Shown: positions 55,646 to 64,000 of the stretch, one piece after another
Numbering within the stretch: position 1 is the stretch's first letter
Layout: every line of letters begins with the position of its first letter
Position numbers and translations under genes: made by a program
Notes under the pieces: model-generated
Seen by the model: the letters and a program-made list of their open reading frames with translations, nothing else
The model's database searches: none
Told to the model about the DNA's origin: nothing
NCBI GenBank assembly: GCA_032718475.1
Contig: JAUCBJ010000742.1
Location: 62,001 to 126,000 of the forward strand
Direction: 5' to 3'
Length of the DNA stretch: 64,000 bases
Origin: Nemertoderma westbladi
Taxonomy: Eukaryota > Xenacoelomorpha > Nemertodermatida > Nemertodermatidae

Positions 55646-56436
55646 AACTGCTCAGCCATAGTGATATACAGTTATAAACTCGGTAATAAACTCGTCATAC
55701 TTTGTGAATTTTCATATAAATCGTCACTAAAGTACCCAAAGTGGTTAAAATGTTTTATAAACTCTTTATGTTTATTTGATAAATTATAATATTTTATAAT
55801 TTTTCGAGAAATTGGGACCATAAAGATTTATCATGATTGATTTTATTATCAAATAAGCTTTATTGGGATGTGTTACTGGGATCAGGAATGGCTGCATAGC
55901 TCCCACTCAGAGACGAACTCTAGGTTAATTTAACATATCAGTGTAATTACAACTGGTGTTACATGGTGGGACAAATTGTTACAGGCATCGGAAATCACCA
56001 TTCAAGGGCTCTGATTGGCTGATATCGGGCGTTACATTGTGGGACAAGTGTTACAGGAATGGACATCTGTTTTTCTCAATTATTTGTTACCATGAGGTCG
56101 GGGCTATTACCACCATTGAATTCAGCGCATCGAGAGCTTTCTGGTGATATATAATATTACATACTTTGGGAAACTTTTTTTTTTTACAACAAAAATATTT
56201 TTTTTGGCCACTTTTTGTGATTTTGAGCCCTAACCTCTGCGTGCACGTGCTAGCTTTCCGCTCCTTGGTGGCTTGTAGCCTCTCATCTCTCCTTGTGGCT
56301 GGCAATGTATATTGCCTACGTTGGTTGGTAGGTGACATAATATTGGTAATGTCGCCTATATAGCCAACTATAATTGGTAAAAAGCCACTTTCCCCATTTT
56401 CCGCCGGGTGGTGCAGCGAATTGGATCCGCTAACAC
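55646..56436. other. Non-coding stretch with inverted motif copies
   Basis: AT-rich; no gene recognised. Two copies of GTTACAT(G/T)GTGGGACAA lie at 55958-55974 and 56031-56047, the reverse complement of the motif seen at 52.87-53.35 kb. An 11-bp inverted repeat TTATTTGATAA / TTATCAAATAA (55772-55782 and 55846-55856) could fold. A minus-strand open frame (56087-56443, 118 codons) is low-complexity and unrecognised. Confidence 0.5.
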
Positions 56437-56840
56437 CCTTCACTTTACGTCCCGCAGTGTGTGACCCTTACTTTATGACCCGCATATTATTCTCTTTTAC
56501 TTTATATCACGTATGGTGTATTTCCATTTCTTTATGTCCCGCCATGTATTTCTTTTACTTTATGTCCCGCACTGTATTCCCTTTACTTTATGTCCCGCAA
56601 TGTATTCCCTTTACTTTATGTACCGCACTGTATTTCTTTACTTTATGACCCGCAATGTATTCCCTTTACTTTATACCATCACTGTATTCCCTTTACTTTA
56701 TACCATCACTGTATTCCCTTTACTTTATGTCCCGCACTGTATTTCTTTACTTTATATCCCGCACTGTATTACCTTTACTTTATGTCCCGCTCTGTATTTA
56801 TTTACTTTATGTCCCGCAATGTATTCCCTCTACTTTATAA
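56437..56840 (+). repeat. 27/28-bp minisatellite, left segment
   Basis: Tandem units of the form TATTCCCTTTACTTTATGTC plus CCGCACTG (28 bp), mixed with a 27-bp form (TATTTCTTTACTTTATG...). The first units (56437-56520) are degenerate. It stops within a unit after ACTTTATA at 56839-56840, where a retrotransposon fragment begins, and resumes at about 57536. Confidence 0.9.
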
Positions 56841-57535
56841 TCGTACGTATATTAGAACAACTAGCATTATTGATGCTATAAGTTGACAGCACACGATTAC
56901 TGGACTACATAAACATAAAACATTGTCAGCTCCAGCGCCAATAGAAAATATACAATTCTCAGATGCACAATGCATAAAGAAATAACAACATATATTATAC
57001 ATCATAGATTTGAGTAGTTACAATTATATTGATATAGGTTAAGTTACATATTCGATTATAGCAATAACAATATATTTCTAAGTTTGGTAGCCTTACTAAT
57101 AAAGATAGATAGATTTTTTACTTCAGATCTGGACTGGGATGATAATAATTTGCGGTACTTAAAAACGGATGGAAATAATTGATAATACATTTTAATAAAT
57201 TCTATTCTTAGTTCTCTGTATGCGGGACAAATCAGTAAAAAATGAAGTTCATCCTCAATTTCTCCAGAGTTACAGATTCGACACAATCTCTCGGAAGGCT
57301 CCTGTCGCTCCCACCGGCCTACCTCCACTTGCAACCTGTGGCTTGAGCACCTCAGGCGGGCTAGCGCCAGCTTTAAGGAGGGGAAACTTTTCAGAGAGTT
57401 CAAATACAGTTCTGTACCAAACCGATCTTTAATGTAGAGTCTCCCCTTAGGTGACCCGTTTATATTTGCCCACCAGGCCTGTACGAACTGGTCAGATAAA
57501 ATCCGTTTGACTAATCCTAAAAACTATTTCGATCC
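56841..57535 (-). mobile_element. 3' fragment of a non-LTR retrotransposon inserted in the minisatellite
   Basis: About 695 bp of non-repeat sequence interrupts the 28-bp array. It encodes, on the minus strand, the C-terminal end of a retrotransposon ORF2 and then about 215 bp of presumed 3' flank (56841-57055). Severe 5' truncation is typical of LINE insertions. The array seems to be cut within a single unit (…CTTTATA | CCCTCACTG…), as expected of an insertion into a pre-existing array. No poly(A) tail or clear target-site duplication is visible. Confidence 0.7.
57056..57523 (-). pseudogene. Non-LTR retrotransposon ORF2 C-terminal fragment
   Basis: Read on the minus strand from a stop at 57524-57526 down to the stop at 57056-57058, about 155 codons. 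Visible landmarks are QAWWANINGSPKGRLY, ELYLNSLKSF, LARLRCSSHRLQVEVGRW and a zinc-knuckle-like C-x2-C-x9-H-x4-C (CRIC ... HFLLIC) followed by PAYRELR. This order is characteristic of the region after the reverse transcriptase domain in L1/Tx1-like and related elements. No catalytic domain remains, so it is a dead fragment. It does not belong to the same family as the element at 60.2-63.1 kb, whose C-terminal region lacks the knuckle. Confidence 0.75.
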
Positions 57536-60202
57536 TCAACCTCTCACTGTATTCCCTTTACTTTATGTCCCGCACTTTATTCCTTTTACTTTATGTCTCG
57601 CTCTGTATTTCTTTACTTTATATCCCGCACTGTATTCCCTTTACTTTATGTCCCGCTCTGTATTTATTGACTTTATATCCCGCAATGTATTCCCTCTACT
57701 TTATACCCTCACTGTATTCCCTTTACTATATTTCCCGCCCTGTATTTCTTTACTTTATGTCCCGCACTGTATTTCTTTACTTTATGTCCCGCACTGTATT
57801 TCTTTTACTTTATGTCCCGCAATGTATTCCCTTTGCTTTATGTCCCGCAATGTATTCCCTCTACATTATACCCTCACTGTATTCCCTTTACTATATTTCC
57901 CGCGCTGTATTTCTTTACTTTATGTCCCGCAATGTATTCCCTTTACTTTATGTTCCGCAATGTATTCCATTTTCTTTATGTTCCGCCTTGTATTTCTTTA
58001 CTATATGTCCCGCCCTGTATTTCTTTACTATATGTCCCGCCTTGTATTTCTTTACTTTATGTCCCGCCATGTATTTCTTTAGTTTATGTCCTGCACTGTA
58101 TTCCCTTTACTTTATGTCCCGCACTGTATTCCCTTTACTTTATGTTCCGCCTTGTATTTCTTTACTATATGTCCCGCACTGTATGCCCTTTACTTTATGT
58201 CCCGCACTGTATTCCCTTTACTTTATGTTCCGCCTTGTATTTCTTTACTATATGTCCCGCACTGTATGCCCTTTACTTTATGTCCCGCACTGTATTCCCT
58301 TTACTTTATGTCCCGCACTGTATTCCCTTTACTTTATGTTCCGCCTTGTATTTCTTTACTATATGTCCCGCACTGTATGCCCTTTACTTTATGTCCCGCA
58401 CTGTATTCCCTTTACTTTATGTCCCGCACTGTATTCCCTTTACTTTATGTTCCGCCTTGTATTTCTTTACTATATGTCCCGCCTTGTATTTCTTTACTTT
58501 ATGTCCCGCCATGTATTTCTTTAGTTTATGTCCTGCACTGTATTCCCTTTACTTTATGTCCCGCACTGTATTCCCTTTACTTTATGTTCCGCCTTGTATT
58601 TCTTTACTATATGTCCCACCCTGTATTTCTTTACGAAATATATTTCCCGCCCTGTATTTCTTTACTTTATGTCCCGCACTTTATTCCCTTTACTTTATTT
58701 CCCGCACTGTATTCCCTTTACTTTATGTCCCGCACTGTATTTCTTTTCTTTATAACCCGCAATGTATTCCCTTTACCTTATGTCCCGCACTGTATTCCCT
58801 TTACTTTATGTCCTGCAATGTATTTCTTTACTTTATGTACCGCACTGTATTTCTTTACTATATGTCCCGCCCTGTATTTCTTTACTATATTTCCCGCCCT
58901 GTATTTCTTTACTTTATGTCCCGCACTGTATTCCCTTTACTTTATGTCCCGCAATGTATTTCTTTACTTTATGTACCTCTCAGCATATATTTTTACTACA
59001 ATATGTCCCGCCCTGTATTTCTTTACTATATTTCCCGCCCTATATTTCTTTACTTTATGTCCCGCACTGTATACCCTTTACTTTATGTCCCGCACTGTAT
59101 TCCCTTTACTATATGTCCCGCCCAGTATTCCCTTTACTTTATGTCCCGCTCTGTATTTCTTTATTTTATGTCCCGCATTGTATTCTCTTTACTTTATGTC
59201 CTGCACTGTATTCCCTTTACTTTATGTCCCGCACTGTATTCCCTTTACTTTATGTCCCGCACTGTATTCCCTTTACTTTATGTCCCGCAATGTATTTCTT
59301 TACTTTATGTACCTCTCAGTATATATTTTTACTACAATATGTCCCGCCCTGTATTTCTTTACTTTATGTCCCGCACTGTATTCCCTTTACTTTATGTTCC
59401 GCCTTGTATTTCTTTACTATATGTCCCACCCTGTATTTCTTTACGAAATATATTTCCCGCCCTGTATTTCTTTACTTTATGTCCCGCACTTTATTCCCTT
59501 TACTTTATTTCCCGCACTGTATTCCCTTTACTTTATGTCCCGCACTGTATTTCTTTTCTTTATAACCCGCAATGTATTCCCTTTACCTTATGTCCCGCAC
59601 TGTATTCCCTTTACTTTATGTCCTGCAATGTATTTCTTTACTTTATGTACCGCACTGTATTTCTTTACTATATGTCCCGCCCTGTATTTCTTTACTATAT
59701 TTCCCGCCCTGTATTTCTTTACTTTATGTCCCGCACTGTATTCCCTTTACTTTATGTCCCGCAATGTATTTCTTTACTTTATGTACCTCTCAGCATATAT
59801 TTTTACTACAATATGTCCCGCCCTGTATTTCTTTACTATATTTCCCGCCCTATATTTCTTTACTTTATGTCCCGCACTGTATACCCTTTACTTTATGTCC
59901 CGCACTGTATTCCCTTTACTATATGTCCCGCCCAGTATTCCCTTTACTTTATGTCCCGCTCTGTATTTCTTTATTTTATGTCCCGCATTGTATTCTCTTT
60001 ACTTTATGTCCTGCACTGTATTCCCTTTACTTTATGTCCCGCACTGTATTCCCTTTACTTTATGTCCCGCACTGTATTCCCTTTACTTTATGTCCCGCAA
60101 TGTATTTCTTTACTTTATGTACCTCTCAGTATATATTTTTACTACAATATGTCCCGCCCTGTATTTCTTTACTTTATGTCCCGCACTGTATTCCCTTTAC
60201 TT
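57536..60202 (+). repeat. 27/28-bp minisatellite, main segment
   Basis: About 95 units, mostly TATTCCC... or TATTTC... variants ending CCCGCACTG, CCCGCCCTG or TCCGCCTTG. Local orders repeat: a 111-bp period (TTCCGCCTTG at 58228, 58339, 58450) and an 810-bp duplication. Plus-strand open frames up to 824 codons (57812-60286) run through it because the unit lacks stops in every frame; they read as LYFMSRTVFPLLYVPHC-type repeats in shifting frames and are not genes. The array ends at 60202 exactly where retrotransposon coding sequence begins. Confidence 0.93.
58553..60202 (+). repeat. 810-bp tandem duplication within the 28-bp array
   Basis: Markers recur exactly 810 bp apart: ACCTCTCAGCATATAT near 58975 and 59785, ACCTCTCAGTATATAT near 59311 and 60121, and the TTTACGAAATATATTTCC variant near 58630 and 59440. 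The second copy runs to the retrotransposon junction. Copies look identical over the compared stretches. Confidence 0.9.
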
Positions 60203-61041
60203 CCGTCAGCGGTGTCATGGGTGATTTTAACTTTCATGTTGATGTCTGCGATAACAAGGATGCCGCCGAGTTTCTTGACATTTTAAATTGCTTTGGATTG
60301 GTACAGTTAGTAAATCAACCAACCCACATAAAGGGCCATACACTAGATCTGGTGCTAGTACACACTGACGACCAGAATATCGTTTGCAACGTTTTTGTAC
60401 GAAATATACGTTTATCCGACCACTTTGCAGTCTACTTTAACTTGAATTTCACTAAACCAGCCGATATATCACAGACAATAAGTTACCGAAATATAAGTAA
60501 AATAAACGGTAATCTGTTTTTGGAGGATTTAAAACATTCACCAGTATGCGACTCTCCTTCTGGTGATATTAATGGAGTTATTAAAATGTATAATGATAAC
60601 CTAATGAACATACTCGATAAACACGCCCCATTACAAACAAAAACTGTTTCCATGAGGCCGAAGGCAAATTGGTACACTGATGAGATTAACGACGCAAAAA
60701 GAAAACGCAGAAGATTGGAGCGCCGATATCGAAAGACGAATAGCTGTGCTGATTGTATCGCCTATCGCCTACAGTGCACGGTGGTTGCCAATACCATAGC
60801 GTCAGCAAAAGAGACATATTATAGTAACATTATAAAGAATAATGCAGGTGATCAACGAAAACTATTTTCAGTGGCTGCCAAAATACTTCATCGTAAAAAC
60901 AAAAGTACATTGCCTTCACACGAGGATGATGAAAAGTTGGCGAACAGGTTTATGGAATTCTTTGACAAGAAAATAAAGGATATTAGATATGACTTATTAT
61001 CTGGAAATGGCGGTTCTACTTCACGGGGCGTTGATGATCTG
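60203..61041 (+). pseudogene. ORF2 part 1: endonuclease C-terminal half and linker
   Basis: Continuous frame from the array junction. GDFN at 60220-60231 is the start of a conserved endonuclease block, GHTLDLVLV follows, and SDH at 60415-60423 is the catalytic motif close to the domain end. Endonucleases of this type nick the target DNA for target-primed reverse transcription. After it comes a basic linker (HAPLQTKTV, WYTDEINDAKRKRRRLERR, FMEFFDKKIKDIRYDLLS) typical of L2/CR1-like ORF2. The N-terminal endonuclease residues are absent. The frame continues into the decapeptide repeat and is broken there near 61131 by a 2-base shortfall in one unit. Confidence 0.85.
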
Positions 61042-61590
61042 GGGGCTCCTACGGAGGGCGCTATCAAACTGGGTGTTCCTACGGGGGGCGCTACTGAATT
61101 GGGCATTCCTACGGTGGGTGATACTGGACTGGGCTCCTACAGGGGAATCATCCGACCAGGGCGTTCCTACGGGGGGAGCATCTGACCTGGGCATTCCTAC
61201 AGGGGGTGCTGCTGGACTGGGTGTTTCTACGGGGGGTGCAACTGGACTGGGCGTTCCTACGGGGGGCTCATCTGAACTGGGCATTCCTATTGGGGGACCA
61301 TCTGACCTGGGCATTCTTACGGGTGAAGCATCGGATCTGGGTGTTCCTACAGGGGGCGCTAGTGAACTGGGCGTTCCTATGGGGGGCGCAACCAACCTGG
61401 GCATTCCTACGGGGGGTGTTACTGGACTGGGCGCTCCTATGGGGGGGGGGGGGGGCTACTGAACTGGGCATTCATACGGGGGCCGCTACGGGACTGGGCA
61501 TTCCTACGGGGTGCGCAACTAACCTAGGCATTCCTACGGGGGGCGCTACGGGACTGGGCGTTCCTACGGGTATGGGGGGCGCAACCAACG
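61042..61590 (+). repeat. 30-bp (10-codon) minisatellite inside the retrotransposon ORF
   Basis: About 18 units of 30 bp (GGCATTCCTACGGGGGGCGC followed by TACTGGACTG) coding LGIPTGGATG-type decapeptides. It sits between the conserved linker (…KIKDIRYDLLS) and the conserved pre-RT segment (…IPKLEHFNKITMDEAEKLI), where relatives have no such repeat that I know of. One unit near 61131 is 28 bp (2 missing), and the unit with the G15 tract (61441-61455) is 37 bp (7 extra). These two changes move the reading frame from that of the endonuclease to that of the RT. All other units keep 30 bp. Confidence 0.92.
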
Positions 61591-63062
61591 GTAAAGGAAA
61601 CAATATTCCCAAATTGGAACACTTTAATAAAATAACAATGGATGAGGCAGAAAAGCTAATAAAGAACTCAAAATCTAAATCTAGTACCATGGATCCGATT
61701 CCCACGCAATTAGTAAAACATTCAATAAAATTGTTGCTACCAGTGATTATGTTAATTATTAATTTATCAATTACAACTGCTACTGTGCCGACTCTATTCA
61801 AGGAAGCTGTGTTAACACCAGTCATAAAGAAAGCACGATTAAACCCTGAGATACTTAGGAACTTTAGGCCGGTGTCTAATCTGATATATTTAGCAAAGTT
61901 AACAGAAAGGGTGATTGCAAACCAGCTGATGACTCATATGAACATAAATAAATTGTATGAACCTTTACAGAGCGCGTACAGACCCTTACACGGAACGGAG
62001 ACCGCGTTGCTTAAGGTAAGCGACGACATATTACGCGAAATCGATTCGGGATCGGGAGTACTTCTCGTCTTATTAGACCTTAGTGCTGCCTTCGACACGG
62101 TCGACCACGTTAAACTGTTGGACACTCTAGATCGAGAAATGGGGGTTGAGGGAATCGCCCTGGAATGGTTCAGATCGTACTTGTCGAATAGGTCACAACA
62201 GGTTCGCATTAATGCAAAATATTCGAACCGGTTGGATTTGCTGTACGGGCTGCCACAAGGATCGGTACTTGGGCCTATATTATTTTCGATATACACTCGT
62301 TCGCTTTCAAATGTTATTCGCAACCACGGCCTCTCGTATCATTTGTACGCGGACGATACACAGCTATACATTAGTTTTAAACCTATTAATTCGTCCGTCG
62401 CTGTTGAGGTGACTGAACGTTGCGTGGCCGATGTAAAGAAGTGGATGGAAGATAATTTATTGAAAATGAACTCAGATAAAACGGAGATTATCCTTCTGCA
62501 GTCCCGTTTCGGTAAACAACTAACGCCCCCTAACATACAAATAGGGGATGACCTGATCAGCTGCAGCGACAAGGCACGTAATATAGGTTTCATCGTGGAT
62601 TCAAATCTGACATACAGCAATCAAATAAGTACAACGGTCCGAGATGCATTTCTTCATCTTCGAAGTTTGGCTAAAATTAAACGGTACCTCAGCAGACATG
62701 ACCTTGAAATCTTAATTCACGCCTTTGTCACAAACAAACTCGACAGCAACAACTCATTATATTATGGATTACCCTCGAAGTCAATCAAAAAATTACAATA
62801 TGTACAGAATTCCGCAGCGCGACTGCTAGAGGGCGTTAAGAAACAAGAGCACATCACTCCAGTGCCAGTCCTTAAACGTTTGCATTGGTTACCTGTAAAT
62901 TTACGGATCAAATTTAAAATAGCTTTGTTGACATTCAAGTGTTTACATGGTGCTGCTCCTGCCTACTTGACCCATTTAATAACTCCCTATGTACCTCCAC
63001 GACAATTACGGTCTGCTGATAAGGGACTTCTATTTGTACCTGTAAAAGCTTTTGTGGGATAA
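61591..63062 (+). pseudogene. ORF2 part 2: reverse transcriptase and C-terminal region
   Basis: About 490 codons in one frame. Conserved blocks in order: SSTMDPIPTQL, FRPVSNLIYLAKLTERVI, YEPLQSAYRPLHGTETALL, LLDLSAAFDTVDH (Asp codon at 62076), GLPQGSVLGPILF (62247 on), YADD (62346-62357), KMNSDKTEI and the thumb-like RLHWLPVNLRIKFKIALL with CLHGAAPAYL. All catalytic aspartates are present. The style (LLDLSAAFDTVDH, PLHGTETALLK) is that of L2/CR1-related LINEs of invertebrates. The protein stops after KGLLFVPVKAFVG, short of the usual C-terminus. The upstream frame is shifted, so a full-length polyprotein cannot be made, although this RT part is intact and may represent a recently active lineage. 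Confidence 0.9.
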
Positions 63063-64000
63063 CTGATACGTTTGCCTTTGCTGGCCAGTTCCCCCCCAGT
63101 CGCTAGAATACTCTCAAAGGGATTTATAACTAAAATAGTGCAAGCTACCAGCTTATTGGCTGATGTGCTGTACGGAGATATCTGGGCTCAGTTTAATCGG
63201 CCAACTAGCTTAGAGAGGTTGCCTTAGCCTTGCTGTTCGTGTCGGCCAATAGAATTTGCGTAGGCGTTGATTTCGACCTATCCCAGCGTTACTGAACTGA
63301 ATTTCCTATCTCTATGCTCATCCTCTGTGTTGAACGGGGCTTCGTGGAATAAGAGTTTTTGGTATACTCGTATAGTGGTAGTAGTCATATGATTTTATAT
63401 GATTCTGTTGTTGTGTTCCCATTTTCGCCATAACACCGGCTTTTGGGAAGAACTCTAGTAAACTGCTTAAATTATCGAAAGTATAAACTGTTACCGAACG
63501 AACTCACTAACTCACTCAATTTAACTGCATTAATCATATTGTTTGTACTGTTATTTACCGTCAGTTATTAATTGTACCTATTTGTTGATGGAAATATTGC
63601 TCTTTGGATAATACGGATAAATCACCCAAATTTCCCAATTTTCTTGATACACTACAGGTTAGAGAGACCGGCTATACATAACAATTGCGATTTATATTAA
63701 TGTGGTGTGTATTGAATCTAATGTTATTTAGCAGACCCTACATGAGTCAATTGCTGCTCTCTTTATGTGTGATCAAATTTACTGACGGTCGGCAGAATAG
63801 TGTGCATGATTGTGATTGGTAACAAAGTATTTCCTAAAGAATGCGCTTTATACTTTAATCATAAGCAGTATCGTTGCGTTTAGTATAAGTCCTAGTTCTG
63901 TTTAAATAGATAGAGCGCCACGTCCTAAAGGAACTGTTAATATTTCCCGAAAGCCAATAATATTTGTCAGAAATTAATTATTAACGATCTATCGAATAAT
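63063..64000. other. Unassigned non-coding sequence
   Basis: Non-repetitive, AT-rich after 63400. No open frame, RNA gene or repeat unit recognised, and no CAMTA exon. The junction with the retrotransposon at about 63050 has no poly(A) or tandem tail. Confidence 0.5.

Larger units (their letters stand above)
60203..63062 (+). mobile_element. Truncated L2/CR1-like non-LTR retrotransposon
   Basis: A plus-strand ORF2 remnant: C-terminal part of the apurinic-like endonuclease, linker, reverse transcriptase and part of the C-terminal region. The first half of the endonuclease, any ORF1 and the 5' UTR are missing; the 28-bp minisatellite abuts directly. The 3' side ends after SADKGLLFVP, where related ORF2 proteins usually continue for roughly 50 more residues, so the 3' end is also lost or replaced. 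Two frameshifts lie in an internal repeat. I see no target-site duplication. Confidence 0.85.

Noticed and set aside
56087-56443. A 118-codon minus-strand frame
   Set aside because: Lysine-rich part comes from an A/T homopolymer run; no family resemblance.
57812-60286. An 824-codon plus-strand open frame
   Set aside because: It is the 28-bp minisatellite read through; all three frames are similarly open, and indels between 27- and 28-bp units change the peptide phase continually.
60203-63062. A cellular or defence-associated reverse transcriptase system
   Set aside because: The endonuclease SDH block, linker and RT motifs are those of an ordinary L2/CR1-like LINE ORF2, and it is truncated.

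Overview
The window is eukaryotic, most likely from an invertebrate animal. The evidence is one intron-flanked exon that reads as the IQ-motif region of CAMTA (calmodulin-binding transcription activator), pieces of two non-LTR retrotransposons (one of L2/CR1 type), a foldback DNA transposon, and an unusual density of tandem repeats. There are no operons, prokaryotic genes, rRNA, tRNA or CRISPR arrays. The retrotransposon style fits a marine or lophotrochozoan-type invertebrate, but that is a low-confidence inference.

Layout. (1) 1-50576 is one uninterrupted, single-orientation minisatellite of 31/32-bp units (about 1,600 copies) that runs off the left edge. It has strong higher-order structure: a block of about 10.26 kb at 6289-16552 recurs at an exact offset of 15,382 bp (21671-31934), with smaller nested periods (316, 735 and 158 bp). 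Unit-variant composition changes in domains along the array. Open frames in it are accidental. (2) 50909-51061 is a 153-bp in-phase exon on the + strand with AG/GT borders matching the CAMTA IQ region. The giant array therefore ends only 332 bp before a conserved coding exon, apparently in the preceding intron. (3) 51357-52247 is a long-inverted-repeat (foldback/MITE-like) element flanked by TA. (4) 52248-56436 holds apparently non-coding sequence around two abutting G-rich 42-bp minisatellites (53853-55440), with inverted copies of short motifs on both sides. (5) 56437-60202 is a 27/28-bp minisatellite, split by a minus-strand retrotransposon 3' fragment (about 56841-57535) and carrying an 810-bp tandem duplication. 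(6) 60203-63062 is a 5'- and 3'-truncated L2/CR1-like retrotransposon ORF2 with the end of the endonuclease and a complete-looking reverse transcriptase core. Its endonuclease-RT linker is expanded by an internal 30-bp (10-codon) minisatellite of about 18 copies and broken by two frameshifts. (7) 63063-64000 shows nothing I can assign.

If the CAMTA exon is real, everything around it is intronic: at least 50.9 kb upstream and 12.9 kb downstream, since I see no next exon. The only cellular gene content is that exon; the rest is repeat biology. The most notable aspects are the size and recent large-block duplication of the intronic satellite, the decapeptide minisatellite inside a retrotransposon ORF, and the clustering of several unrelated minisatellites with period-level structure in about 14 kb.
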